DNA of 64,000 bases, taken from contig NTMA01000014.1 in NCBI GenBank assembly GCA_002917075.1, forward strand, positions 62,001 through 126,000, written 5' to 3'. The position numbers and the translations under genes were made by a program. The DNA comes from Hawksworthiomyces lignivorus (lineage: Eukaryota; Ascomycota; Sordariomycetes; Ophiostomatales; Ophiostomataceae). Position 1 is the stretch's first letter, and each line of letters begins with the position of its first letter. Shown in pieces: positions 45,196-57,124 of the stretch. The notes below the pieces were generated by a model. The model was given only the letters and a program-made list of their open reading frames with translations. It searched no databases and was not told the origin of the DNA.

Positions 45196-46578
45196 AAGAA
45201 GGAGCGAATAATTTATGGTCACTCTATATTGGAAAGGCTATGACAGTTACACATATGAGGGTGAGAGTAAAATTGAGTCTTATTGAAAAATAAATATTAA
45301 TACATCTAAAGTAAAAAGAAAGAAAGAGGGAAAAGTTCATGCGATGAAAACAAAATAATGGTGCTAAATAAATTATTATCCGCGATATAATGATTACCCT
45401 CTCTGTCATAGTAGTCTTATAAATACAACAGCCGCGTCATCTATCATAGCTATTACTCTGCCAGAGCTAAAACTAAAACCAGCATGTTTCGATCATCTAG
45501 GGGAACGGACTACGTTGATAACGTAATACGTTCGTATATGCATGATACACAACACTAGGTTTATAACAAGGACTACATGAGCTTGATAATATTGGTACAA
45601 CAGACGTACCGGAAACATCCAAAACATCACCAAATCTGCGTAGCAAATTGATTGTAATAGCAGTAATGTTTACGTTTATCGCGTTGATCAAATCAAGATA
45701 ATGAAGACCACATACATTTGTAATTTATATGTTTATGAACAATAATAAAGACGAATATGGGGTTCAATGACACGAGCATGGGTAAGTTCACCACTCAGAC
45801 CAACCAAAAGATTGCTATTCGATTAGGTTTTGTTATGAGATTGAGTCGAGGTCTCGCCGCCTTGTTTTCAGCATCTCTATAACATTTTCTAAAGTATAAC
45901 GTTCAAATTCGGATTTGAACCTCAAAATAAAACTATAACAGAGCGGTGTATACACTATTAACTTGCAAAACGTTAAAGCCTCAGCCACTGCAAGAAAAAA
46001 AATAAAATAAAATAATATGCCAGCTCAGTCTCTAACTTATTGATATAGGCCCGAGCTACAGGTAGCTCTGCCAACTAATGTATTCGATCTTCTAATCTAT
46101 ATTACTCTGCGATGGCTCTAACGGCAGTCCTATGCCACTTATACGCCTGCTAGATTTGTAGAGTAGTATAACTACGATGTAAATAAGCAATTATATGTCC
46201 CCGATAGCTGGCTCTTGTCGACCTTACGATGTAACAGTGCATTTACCGTGTGACAGAATTATAACTAGACTTTTCTCAAGTATATAGGAATCAGAATTTT
46301 ACGTATGTACAAGTGATCAAATGACCGTCGCCACTTATTACGAAATAACTCATTAATAGCAAGATATAAGTTACGAGATAAGACTAGGTTTTTGTTCTGG
46401 TGTTTGTTTCAGGAGTAGGAATTAGCCTACGTATACTACGAAGATACCCACGATCATCTGGCCTATGACCCACTCACTCCCATTCCAAGTAGTCTTCAAT
46501 CCGTTGTAACTGTTTGTCCATAAAATCACGGATTATGGCTATTAAACTCTTTTCTCGCTGTTTAAATCCGTTTAAGCT
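45196..46578. other. Intergenic, about 1.4 kb, convergent
   Basis: AT-rich sequence between the 3' ends of the alcohol dehydrogenase and the broken carboxylesterase. No gene or RNA is recognised. Confidence 0.4.
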
Positions 46579-48367
46579 TTATTTATCCAGCGAGTTAAAA
46601 TAAGCACATGTTGGGCAAGTAGAAGCTGGGCATAACGAGTCTACCACACTGCCATTAATGTATTGAGCGACTTTGTTATCTGCAGCGATGTAAAGGGTTG
46701 TATTTTGTAGAGGAGAGTACTTTGGCCAGACGAGGCTGCTAGGGGCCGGGTCTGCTGACGTATTCTTGGCAAAGGAAAGCCACAGCGCTGAAAGACGCGT
46801 TAATCTGATGGTATATAACGAGACCGGACTTAAGCAAAAGGCTTAAACTTACTCTGCAATGTCTCGCTCACCTGCCATTGGAAAGGTGTGGAATTTCCAC
46901 GGTACTCCCAGTGTGTCCCAAAGATGAGAGGCAGTTCGGCTGTCCGTAAGGTGAAATTAGTTTTGGGACACAATGGCAACGAACTGTTAGATGGGACGAA
47001 GACTATACCACTATGCGAGGCGCCAATCCACGGCAAGGGCGAGATGTTGGAAAAGTTTCCAGCGTAGTAATACCGATATGTTGTCAGGCCGTATTTTGAT
47101 CTGAGACTGTGGATAGGAAGAAAATCATTGTTAGAAAAAGAGAATGAAAATGAAAGGAGACTAAATTCGGACGTAGCTTACGCAACTACTGTAGAAACGG
47201 GGCAGACAATGTTGTCGAGACCAACTTGCCAAGTAGCCTGTGTCTCTCCAGACGCAGGGCCAAAACCAGCACCCTCGTTGTTGTTGTTTCCAGTAATCAA
47301 TGGCTAGTGTTGCCTCTGTCAATAAACAAACCTAGCTGACAAAGAAACTACATAGGAGATAGTCATCTTACAATGTCTGCAACGAATCCCTCTTGGATGC
47401 GTTTCTCCAGGTTGAGGAACACGGTCACATTATCAGCAACTGGAGGGAATGAAATATTTGCATTTGTCGAGACGAGGCTGGCTAGCGTCGAGGCATCGAT
47501 GCTCTGCACACATTCAAACTCCTCTTTACTATTGAGACCGCCGCAGCCGACCAACTCAGCTAATTGTGTGAAGCTGTCAAAGTTCGGAACTTTGAAGTTG
47601 CTGAATGCACCAGAGTCGGCTATAAGTCCTTTCACGATAGGATCCTCGTGGAAGCCGTACGGGTAATATGCAACAGATATTGCACCGGCTGATTGGCCCT
47701 AAAGAATTAACTATTCCGGGTCACCACCGAAAGCTGCCACATTGTCCCGGGCCCACTCAACGGCAAGGCGCTGATCTAGCAAGCCCACATTGAGGAAGGA
47801 AGCTCTCGAAGACGGGAACCCGAAGAGATTGAGGCGATAATTGATTGTAATGACAATGTGTGCCTGTGTGCTGCTTACCCACTGATCTGGAATCTCGTAC
47901 ATCGAGTTGGCGCCACCGCCAGTGAAGCCGCCGCCGGGAATGTAAATGTACACGGGTAACCTGTCTGAAGCAGGGCGCGATGGTGCGTACACGTTGAGAT
48001 ATAGGCAGTCCTCCGAGTCAGGTCCATTGATGAGGAGCTGAGGTTCAAATGCTGTGTAAATGGATGTTGCATTGCTCGTCTTCTGCTTGCAGGAAGGTTT
48101 AATTGCCTTGGTATCAATAGGGGCATTGCTGTATAGTTGTTTCGAGGCTCGAAACCGGAGAGCACCCAAGGGTGGCAGAGCATATGGGACACCAAGGAAC
48201 TGTCTAGTTCCTGGAGCAGTCTCGTTTATGAAACCGTTCAGTTCGCCGCTCGTTGTTCTGACGGTCAAACCTCCCTGCGATTTGCCATTTGTATGATCAC
48301 GCGGTGTAATTAGCGCTGGGGTACCTGCCACGAAGGCCTGCAATACATAAAGTAACGAGGGACGCAT
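46579..48367 (-). pseudogene. Broken type-B carboxylesterase/lipase gene
   Basis: Starting at 48367 the frame gives a signal peptide (MRPSLLYVLQAFVAG) and the family blocks FLGVPYALPPLGALRF, SEDCLYLNVYAP, PVYIYIPGGGFTGGG and VAAFGGDPE. Two in-frame stops then fall at 47711-47713 and 47699-47701. The catalytic-serine motif GQSAGA follows immediately in the same frame. Both stops are TAG. The second stands where Trp is nearly invariant before GQSAG, so it is explained by TGG to TAG. I see no intron that removes them without deleting conserved residues. Downstream exons remain readable: PLITGNNNNEGAGF, the catalytic-His region GASHSAELPLIFGTHW (after a spliced intron), and a C-terminus ending at the stop 46579-46581. 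The gene is probably non-functional, or a sequencing error is present. Confidence 0.8.
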
Positions 48368-49282
48368 ATTGATTTCTAAACAAGATGTAACCAATAAATT
48401 CCTCACGGACTAATTCTGGCAGCTTTGAAAGCCATGCTGGTGACGTAGAGTACCAAAGGAAAGTTTACTTTTATAGAATCATATAGTGTTCTTCTTTACA
48501 ACATTCATGTTTCCGCCTCGCCCCCACCAGCCGGATATTTGCTTACACGGTTGGTATCTTCATCCGTGAAAGTTAGAGGCTCTTCCAAGCAAGGTTTTTT
48601 TAGAGAATCAAATTGCTAAGCGATGTCGCACCGTTTCCCACATATCCAAGCCAGGTGACTATTGTTTGGCATAAGGGTTACATGTTTTTGTTTAATAACA
48701 TTACGTTGTTAAATATTACTAGGGATATCTCGGCAATGCTTTCCCTCATACTCCCGTCGACTATTCTATGAAAGTGCCAGGGTATCGAAACGCGGAGATG
48801 TGGGGATGAAGTTTAGATCGGCATCGGACTATTGGTGTCCCTTGGCAATTTTCTACGTTACAACACTAGAGCCATTTTGCTGCACTCTCCGTATATTGAC
48901 TGGTATTTTGCTTAAATCTTCGAATTTTCGCTCTCAAAACAGGAAAATAAAATGTATAGCGGGACGGTATTTAAGGGAAACACACTGCAAAAGGATAAGA
49001 GTTTATCCCAGTGTAGAAGAAAGGGACCCTATTTTTTCCAGCTACTCGAAATTTGTAGTATGCAGATAAATGTATAACCGTGATATATGTGTACAATAGC
49101 ATGAAGACTAGGTGCATCTTTCCCAATAGTGGTTTTTCTAGTAGATATGACATAATCTATTTAAGATAGTTTATATAGGCAACCAAAAGCACTATAAAAA
49201 GAACGACGGTATGGATTCGACAAGATTCACTGTATCACAGTTCTCTTAAGATGTTGACAACATTCTTTTAAGAAGAGAAACC
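48368..49282. other. Divergent intergenic region between two carboxylesterase genes
   Basis: About 900 bases between the start codons of the broken esterase (minus) and the intact one (plus). No gene is seen; it probably holds both promoters. Confidence 0.35.
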
Positions 49283-51285
49283 ATGAGATACTCGTTTACT
49301 CCCTTGTTATTCGTCATATTGCCGGTGTTGGCCGTTGCCACGCAACGCCAAAACGGAGCTGGTCCAACCGTAACGCTTAAGAACGGGACATACGTTGGAC
49401 GGCATAATGCATATTATAATGTTGATTATTTTTTGGGAATCCCGTTTGCACAACCTCCTATTGGGTCGCTAAGACTAGCAAGACCACAGAGTCTCAACTC
49501 AACCTTCATTCAAGTACGCAATGCCACTGACCTGCAGTCTTCATGTGTCCAATTTTCAGTAAGTAGTTCCTAGACACATACACATCATGTCCGACACATT
49601 AACAAAGACATTACAGGCGGCTACGATAAATCGCCCGGTGTCAGAAGACTGCTTAACTTTAAATGTTATTCGTTCATCCATACACGATCACCAACAATTA
49701 CCTGTGCTTGTATGGATCTATGGGTAAGTTCGTCTAATTGGTTGAGTTCCGTAGTGTATGCTTAATTTATTAATGGACTTATATCAGCGGTGGTTTTATC
49801 CAAGGAACCAACGCAGATCCGAGGTACAATCTGACTTTCATTGTCAATAATGCAGCCAAAGCAAATAAGCCGATTATAGCTGTATCTATAAACTATCGCT
49901 TGAATGGGTTTGGTTTTCTCGGTGGATCTCTCTTGCAAGAAGCAGGGCTTACCAATCTTGGCCTTTGGGACCAACGTCTTGCCCTCCAATGGATTCAAGT
50001 ATGTTGATAGAGCTGATCTGCTGGAAGCACAAGCTCACTAATCAAATTTAAATAGGAAAATATAGAATCATTCGGCGGCGACCCCCGGAAAGTCACGATC
50101 TGGGGCCAGTCTGCGGGCGACATGAGTGTTGGTGCACAGCTCTTGGCTTTTGGCGGCCGTGATGACTCACTTTTCCAGGCGGCCATCGCCGACAGCGGTG
50201 GTCCGGGTGTGATACGCTCACCGTCTACAAGCTCCAGCTCCTCAACTTGGAATGCGATTTTGCAACTAACAAATTGCACCGATGCCGCTGAACCTTTAAC
50301 TTGCTTACGTTCGGTTGACACAAAGACCTATGCAAATGCTGTCAACAACAGCAAGGGCCAATTCTCCCCGGTGTACGATGGTGACTTTCTCCCATCATTT
50401 GGCACAGCGCAATTAGCGGAGGGCAAGTTTCTAAAGGTTCCCCTGATCATCGGCAGCAATACGGACGAAGGAACCGGCTTTGTAGGCGGAGCGAAATATA
50501 TCGGAGGCTTGTCTACAACATCCTATCCTGATACGTCTTCCTTTACAGAACTAGTGAAGTCTAACATTGCGAATGAATCTGATGTTGACGAAGCAGTTGC
50601 TGTTCTGTCAGTGTTATACCCAGACATCCCAGCTCTAGGAATACCACATTCATACCACGGGCGTCTCAACGCAACATTTGGTGCGCAGTATAAGCGCGTT
50701 GCGTCGTTTGTCGGTGACTTAACTATCATACGAGGGCGCCGTTCTACCGCGCAAGCTTGGGCAAGATACGGCATTCCAGTATACTCATATCAGTTCGACC
50801 AGTGGCCTATCGGTGGATTGCCTGACACGACTGGCACAACGCACTTCTCAGAGATCCAATTAGCATTTGATAATGAGAAGGGAAACGGATACCTGCCGCC
50901 TTGGTACCCGTCAGGATCTGAATTCGCAGGACAGAACAAAGATTTTACCGCACTGGCTCATCTACTAAGTGAGTTGCTTTAGTCTGTTACTTTTGGGGCG
51001 TATGGAATTTGTCAAACTAATAGTATACATATAGATTCATTCGTCATATCATTTGTTCACGACTTGGATCCTAACGCCTACACTCTTAGTGGCCACTACA
51101 AAAAGTATTGCATTCCGTCCTGGCCTCTTTATGCTGTCAATATTTCTGACGCAGACAATGGCTATGGCAATGTAATCAAGTTCCTAGCTTCTCCCACACA
51201 TTTAGCTACTGTCGTTCCAGATATAGAACGAGCAGAAGCCATCAACTATCTGAATCTTAATAGTGTGAGCTTCTTTGCATCGTAG
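49283..51285 (+). CDS. Secreted type-B carboxylesterase/lipase, about 585 aa
   Basis: Five exons: 49283-49558, 49617-49723, 49788-49998, 50056-50968 and 51035-51285. All introns are 57-66 nt with standard sites, and all junctions are in phase. The N-terminus is a signal peptide (MRYSFTPLLFVILPVLAVAT). Family blocks are YFLGIPFAQPPIGSLRLA, SEDCLTLNV, VLVWIYGGGF, IAVSINYRLNGFGFLGG and FGGDPRKVTIWGQSAGDMSV with the nucleophile Ser. The acid residue is in IGSNTDEGTGF and the His in GTTHFSEIQLAFDN. It is likely a secreted hydrolase of esters. The last exon could instead be spliced at a GTGAGC near 51265; I chose the simple stop. It is divergent from the broken esterase and differs enough from it that a recent duplication is not obvious. 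Confidence 0.9.
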
Positions 51286-51951
51286 TGTTCGTATATCTAT
51301 CTATGCAGGTATGCTTCTATTTCAGGTGGTTCTTTCTAGTAATTAATTAGTTGCAGTAAATCCACAAAATAACCCTAGATTGTCGATAAACGACTTAATA
51401 CTGTTTGAAGTTGCTGCTGAGGTAAACATTGATAAGATGCACGTCAGCATAGCAGAATCTAAGTAGGGCCAGTGGCGCTATCTTCTTTTCTATCTTCATA
51501 TCGGTTACATGGGATAACGGCTAGCATAGTCATAATATTCTGAATACTTAGCTATAACTAGGGTATTTCGTTTAGGTCGTCATTCTTACATTACTGCCGA
51601 GAAGAAAGATACGGAATATTTTGTATGGCGGTGTGTACATTTCCTATTCAGCTGCTCCCTTAGGCATAACTAGCCGATCTGCAGTACACTGAAATCGACG
51701 TCTACGATGAAACTGATGTCTAAATCATGGCGGCATGTAGTCACCTACCGTAACTATTAATAGTGGAAATGATGTCAACCTAGGCACATCTCGCATGATC
51801 ACGTACGAGCCATGCAGACTGTCTTCATTGGTGCGATCTGAATTGACGCACACTATGCCTTGTGTTGAGCTCTTCATATATATCCTACTTGTACTAATAT
51901 TTTTCTCTCTTCTCTAGCTTATACAATTATGCCACATCTACTAGTTGAACC
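51286..51951. other. Intergenic between carboxylesterase and quinate cluster
   Basis: About 670 AT-rich bases, convergent between the esterase and the quinate permease gene. No gene or RNA is seen. This is the left border of the quinate cluster. Confidence 0.35.
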
Positions 51952-53601
51952 TTATACCTCATGTTCCGTGGCTATAGGCTTTTCAGGCTCAGCCGCGGCA
52001 TGTGAGCGCACCGCTTCTTCGCGCAGTTCGTCCATGATAATGCGATTGGCCTGGATAACAGGTTTGGTCGCGAAGAGCCGGTCCATATGTTCCAGCGGGA
52101 TTGACTTGGTCTCCGGCAGGAGGAAGAAAACGAAAAGGCTGGAGAAGATGAGCAGGGACGCAAAGAAAAAGTAAACGCCATAGCCCATCTTGAGGAACAT
52201 GTTGGGTGTAAAGCGGCTGATAAGGAAGTTCCAGAGCCACTGGAATTCTGTCAGTTACGTTGCATTTTTTGGGAAAGAGAATAGACAAAGACTTACGTTG
52301 TTCATTGCGGCTGATGCCTGGCCCAGGGAGCGCGTGTTCTGGTCGAACATTTCACTGTTGACGACCCAAGGCGTTCCGTTCCACGACGGCGTGTAGATGG
52401 CGGTCCAGAGGTAGAAGAAGAATATTGCGGCGACACCACCAGGTGTCATGTGGCCAGTGGGGTTGCCCGCGGGATTGGCAATCTTGACGTAGCCGCCGAT
52501 GATCCACATGCAAATGGAGCCGCCAATGCTGCCGAAGAGGAGCAGGTTGCGGCGGCCGAGTCGATCGATAAGAAAGAGCAGCCAAACGAAGGTGAGCGAG
52601 GTCTTGACAACGCCAAAGATGCCGGTGGTAAGGTAGCCAGTGCTGGTGCCGGTGATGCCGAGCGTCTTGAAGACGGTAGGTGAGTAGTAATTGACGGCAT
52701 TGATGCCAGTGCCATTCTGCCATAAAAACAGCATGCCGCCGAGGAAGAAGCGCCACTGCACGCTGCGTTGCCGAAGCGCACGGAATGGCTTGAAGAATCC
52801 AGCGCCGACGGTGGACCGGAACATCGCTAGGTCCTCGTCGATGAAGGCAACCTCTTCGACGAGGTACGTGTCATCGGCCGGCAGCATGCGCAGCCAGCAC
52901 AATGTGTCCATGGCCTCCTGGCGGCGGCCCTTGCTAAAGAGCCAGCGCGGCGACTCAGGGATGTAGAGACCGCCAGCGAGTAGCAGTCCCGCCGGGATCA
53001 GCTGTACGGCGAATGGGATCAGCCACTGCTTATGTGATGGTTCCATTGTCGTGTTGACGCCGTAGTTGATCCAAAAGCCCACCAGCCCGCCGATCTGCCA
53101 GCCCAGTTCATATAGACCGACCAGACGCCCTCGGATCGCCGGCGGCGATAGCTCCGAGATGTAGATGGGCACCAAGTTAGATGAGCCGCCAATGCCAATG
53201 CCTGCCAGCACTCGCGTGCCAATGATCACATTGAGGCCACGCTCTCTGTTGGCTGCTAGCATTCCGCCAGCGCCGGCGATGAACACAATAGTGAAGATCC
53301 AGAGTGACTTGCGCCGCCCAAAAAAGTACGACGTGATGTAGGCAAACGCACTACCGAAGAAGGCGCCAGCCTGGTACACCGACACGATGTTGGCCGAGAT
53401 CAGCGCCTGCTTGTTCGCCGAGTAAGATTTCAGTTCAAACTCATCTGTGAACGACGGCAGGGTGATGGTGGTACCGATGAAGGCCGAGTCGTAGCCGATC
53501 GTACATGCGGCAAAGGAAGCGATTATCGCACACACATAGATGCGCCAGTTGTAGACCTGCTTCGGCGTTGGCCGATCTTCCTTTAGGGCGAGGATGCTCA
53601 T
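51952..53601 (-). CDS. qutD: Quinate permease (MFS sugar-porter family), about 530 aa
   Basis: Two exons, 53601-52297 and 52239-51952, with a 57-nt intron (donor GTAAGT, acceptor TTCCAG). The N-terminus MSILALKEDRPTPKQVYNWR closely matches fungal quinate permeases (QutD/qa-y), and IGYDSAFIGTTITLPSF follows. Sugar-porter signatures are present: FFGRRKSLW, GIGIGGSSNLVPIYISELSP, PESPRWLFSKGR, and WQNGTGINAVNYYSPTVFKT. The C-terminal exon gives the last helix and LLPETKSIPLEHMDRLF. It carries quinate across the plasma membrane. Four other qut genes follow within 10 kb, which confirms the assignment. Expression is expected to depend on the QUTA activator; a candidate site lies 537 bases upstream of the ATG. 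Confidence 0.95.
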
Positions 53602-54583
53602 GATGTGCGACGGTGATTGGAGGGAGTTGGCTAGGTGAAGGAGAAGTGAAGCGTGGGCGGCAATAATCTGTAGAGAGAAAATGAGGCCAAAAAAGACGAA
53701 AGAGAGTCAGTCTCTCACGGTTGGCGGTCACGTCGGGTCAGCCGCCCTAAGATCAAAATGAGAAAAGGAAAGAAGCGTAGGTAGGAAAGCAATTCATATA
53801 CTTGTTGTTTTTAGTCTGGGAACCTAGGTGACACGAGTGCTATGATGGACACTCTACCCGCGTTTTGGTGATTTGATAGTATCATTCCTCTTCCACGTTT
53901 TTACGAGCTACTTTGTTGCCAAACGGGTCTTTTTATCTTTCCAACAGTTCTTCTCTTCTCCCAGTCTTAGATCGGCTCATACCAAGTTCTTCCACGTTGA
54001 AAGGCTAGTTTTAGTTCATAGTAGCGTTAACAGCGTAGACCCTGGTCCATCTAGCGTACCCCCCCTGGTTCCCCCAATCATTTCTTTCTTCCCCAGCCCC
54101 AGATTCTCCAGTTCTGCTGTTCTCCGCAGTTGTTAGGGGAAGAACGCTTATCCACTGCCTGGCACATCCACAGCTCACGTTGTCGTTTTTCTTTACATAT
54201 CAATCGTGTAGAATCTTATTGCCTGTCTTGTTTCGTTGTAAATACGAATAAATCGTGCTCCTGAGTGGCCAAACCTGATAATACGTGATGAATATGTCCG
54301 GAAGAACGAAAGGATTGGAAACTTGACTGTAAGCGATACCGCAAAACAGCCGTGGCATGTGGCCGGCACCATATTGTCATATTAGATGTCTATTTTACTT
54401 GGAAAAAAAAGGGGGAGGAATGGACTCGATTCGTGCGCAGGCCAACAAGTCACATCAAGGAATATTAGCACCAAATATAGGGCTCAGTTAAATTATCGGC
54501 CCATTCTATTACGCAGCGCTAACAACAAGCTGCCGTTGTTCTGTCATCGATTAATTGATGATCTTAGATTTTCTTCATATACC
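53602..54583. promoter_or_regulatory. Upstream region of quinate permease
   Basis: About 980 bases between the permease ATG (minus) and the stop codon of the activator gene (minus). It contains a candidate QUTA half-palindrome at 54138-54153 and CT-rich tracts, but no gene. Confidence 0.4.
54138..54153. promoter_or_regulatory. Candidate QUTA/QA-1F binding site (weak)
   Basis: The 16-mer GGAAGAACGCTTATCC matches the qa activator consensus GGRTAARYRYTTATCC at 14 of 16 positions, with one half-site (TTATCC) perfect. It lies upstream of the quinate permease gene. Confidence 0.45.
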
Positions 54584-57124
54584 CTACATCCCGCCAAATT
54601 TCAACATGTTGTTGTCTAGGATCTGACAGCCTGGTGCAAAGCCCAAGTTGACCATGAACTGCGGGTTCATGTCCGCGCCTAGACGGTCTGGATAGTCGTT
54701 CGCTGCAAGGTCCTCCAGCAGCGCGTCGTAGTCTAACGATCCGTCACTAATCACAATAGTTTGCGGCTGTGAGGGTGTACTTATTTGTTGCTGCCGCTGT
54801 TGTAGTTCTTGCTGTTGCTGGTAAGTAAGTCCTAAAACCTCTCGAGAAGTAGCTTGTGCCACGTTTGTGTTTTCGTGGTTGCTATTTCCGGAGATGACTT
54901 CATAACCGACTGCAAAGACAGCATCTGCAGGAGTATAGACACTAGCTTGGGTGCTGGCTTGGGTAGGCAGCGACTGGTATGCAAAAGATGTGTCGGCTGA
55001 CAGGGAATAATTTGTACTTGTGTGGGCTCTATTCCTGGATATTGAAGAGGGTGCTCCCGAAGCCTTGCATGGATCTATGATGTCGGCGGCAGCTTGCTCA
55101 ACCGATGAGTGCTCTCTCGGAGCAGCCGCCAGAGCCTGCCCGGATTGGCTGCTGCTACCCTCGGCAACTAGCCAGACAGCTGCGAGGCTGTCTAGCAGAC
55201 GCCCATAGTAGGACGCTTGCGACTGTGGAAGCATGTTGAACCCTGGATGGCCGCGCAGGGCAGACATACATGGGGCTAGGAATGAAGGAATGCTCGCGGT
55301 GCCAAAATTTATTGCAAACTGTCTGAGGGTATCGAGAAGAGCCAACAACAATTTCGGTGTTGCCTCTGCATCGGCATTGCCTTGGCTGCGGCCGCCAAGA
55401 AGGAAACGTGTCCACAGATATGCGCACCGCAGAATGTAGGCAGAAGGCACAGCAGCGACCTCGCGGCTGTCTCCGATGTAATTGAAAGCTGAGGAGTCGA
55501 AACTTGGCCGAAGAATATGATCAAGTGAAGTGATGTCGCTGCTATTACTAGCATTGCACTCTCGTCTCAGGCTTCGAAAGAGGGCGTGTAGCTGGTTGAA
55601 CGTGCTTAGGCTGTATGCCGGCCTGCGCGCTGTCGGGGTTGTAGCGTCCGTGCCAGAAGTGCCAAAGCCAGCACATGGCGTCCACGGTTGCCATTCGTCA
55701 AGTGTATCTTCTGGAACCTTGCCATCATAATCATAAGGAGTAGCTTTGGCTAGGTTGACAGCTGACAACTCGGATTTCTGTTTAGATGGGGAAGAGCGCA
55801 AAATTGATAGCAGCGTGGCCAATATATCGCAGCCCATCAACACAGCATCCAGGGCTTTGCGCGGCACAGCCTCGCCTTGTGCATCTTGCGGGTCTAAATC
55901 AGCGGCGATGTGCTTGGCAAATCCCAGCAAAACCCAAGCAGCCGTATTCTTACGGCGGCCAACATTGACGAGCACCAGCAATAACAGTGCCCGCGCGTGT
56001 TGAAAAGCAAAAGGGCCATCATCAGTGGGAATGAGTTGCCGCGCCACCCGGTAGATCTCACAGGGTTCACGCGTGTGCACGTTAGAAAAGTTTGCCGTGC
56101 CAGTCGCTGCATCTTGGAACGATGCCAAAGCAAATATGCTCCACAGCTCAGCCACGGCTGCCGAAGAAGCCAATGGAGTGGCGTCGTTTTTCTCATATTG
56201 GTACACTGTCTTGAGAACTTCTTGTTTCTCTAGTACCGGAAACCAGCAGTGCGTGTAGGCAAAGTAGATGTCGAGCAGTCTCCAGTGGTTGTGCGGCAAA
56301 CGCAGCCGCGTGTCAGGACTATGGGCCACAGTGGTATTTGTGTAGATTGGAGAGTGGAAGGTCATCTCCGATGGCGACCAGGAGATGATAGGATTGTTGA
56401 GGGATGCTGTTATGTTACCGGCCGTGCTGCCCCTATTTAGCGGATTGTCGGTTTCAGGGTGTTCATCACTGCTGTTGTTGCTCTCGTTGTGGCCACCTGA
56501 GCCTTTGTCCAAGTAGAGCGGAGGTGAGTGTTCACTCTCAGTCTCGTTCACGTCCGCCGAAAGCAGTTGGTTAATTACCTTGCGGACGTGGCTCTTCCGC
56601 CATCTCTGATGTAGCTTCTGGTATTTCTCCGGATCGAGGCCGCTGCTCCTGGTCCCGTCTCCTCCGAACAGTCCCGGCGAGGCGGCTTCTCGAACGAGCA
56701 GACGGTCCAATGCCTCCTTGCAGCCAGGCACCTCGTCAAACAGCGATGTTAGAGTCAACTCGAGAGTGCGGATATATCCCGTCTGCACGCCGCGCTTCTT
56801 GGGATTCCCGATGTACGAGCAAGTTCGGTTCAGTGCTGCGCACGGGCAACACTGCGGCTGCTGGCCATCACACTTCTCGCGCGTGGTTCGGCACTGGTCA
56901 CAAGCTCGTGAGACACGATGGCGCTTCGGGAATGCTCCCGGCAGAATGTCGGACGCCGCCGCAGCAAATTCTCTGGTCGGCGTCGGTGTTATTCTCCGTC
57001 CCAGCTCCTCCTCCAGGGCTCCGTCATCTCCGCTTTTGCTGGCCAGCGGCCCCTGTATTTCTGCCGTCTGTTCAAGTTCTGCTGCACCCTCGGCATCTTT
57101 TCGTTTCGGCGGCATGTCTGGCAT
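54584..57124 (-). CDS. qutA: Quinate pathway activator, Zn(II)2Cys6 type, 846 aa
   Basis: A single exon. The zinc cluster lies at residues 75-102 (ACDQCRTTREKCDG, then CCPCAALNRTC) with regular Cys spacing (75, 78, 85, 92, 95, 102). It is followed directly by NPKKRGVQTGYIRTLELTLT, the sequence typical of the QUTA/QA-1F activators. The middle homology domain is visible around HNHWRLLDIYFAYTHCWFPV. The C-terminus contains a Gln-rich run (YQQQQELQQRQQQ) and ends in an acidic patch (DYDALLEDLAANDYPDR) suitable for activation. It is a nuclear factor that, with quinate present, switches on the qut genes. It is divergent from the repressor gene, as in other fungal quinate clusters. Its length and organisation are normal. 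Confidence 0.95.
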   Translation of the reverse strand: MPDMPPKRKDAEGAAELEQTAEIQGPLASKSGDDGALEEELGRRITPTPTREFAAAASDILPGAFPKRHRVSRACDQCRTTREKCDGQQPQCCPCAALNRTCSYIGNPKKRGVQTGYIRTLELTLTSLFDEVPGCKEALDRLLVREAASPGLFGGDGTRSSGLDPEKYQKLHQRWRKSHVRKVINQLLSADVNETESEHSPPLYLDKGSGGHNESNNSSDEHPETDNPLNRGSTAGNITASLNNPIISWSPSEMTFHSPIYTNTTVAHSPDTRLRLPHNHWRLLDIYFAYTHCWFPVLEKQEVLKTVYQYEKNDATPLASSAAVAELWSIFALASFQDAATGTANFSNVHTREPCEIYRVARQLIPTDDGPFAFQHARALLLLVLVNVGRRKNTAAWVLLGFAKHIAADLDPQDAQGEAVPRKALDAVLMGCDILATLLSILRSSPSKQKSELSAVNLAKATPYDYDGKVPEDTLDEWQPWTPCAGFGTSGTDATTPTARRPAYSLSTFNQLHALFRSLRRECNASNSSDITSLDHILRPSFDSSAFNYIGDSREVAAVPSAYILRCAYLWTRFLLGGRSQGNADAEATPKLLLALLDTLRQFAINFGTASIPSFLAPCMSALRGHPGFNMLPQSQASYYGRLLDSLAAVWLVAEGSSSQSGQALAAAPREHSSVEQAAADIIDPCKASGAPSSISRNRAHTSTNYSLSADTSFAYQSLPTQASTQASVYTPADAVFAVGYEVISGNSNHENTNVAQATSREVLGLTYQQQQELQQRQQQISTPSQPQTIVISDGSLDYDALLEDLAANDYPDRLGADMNPQFMVNLGFAPGCQILDNNMLKFGGM

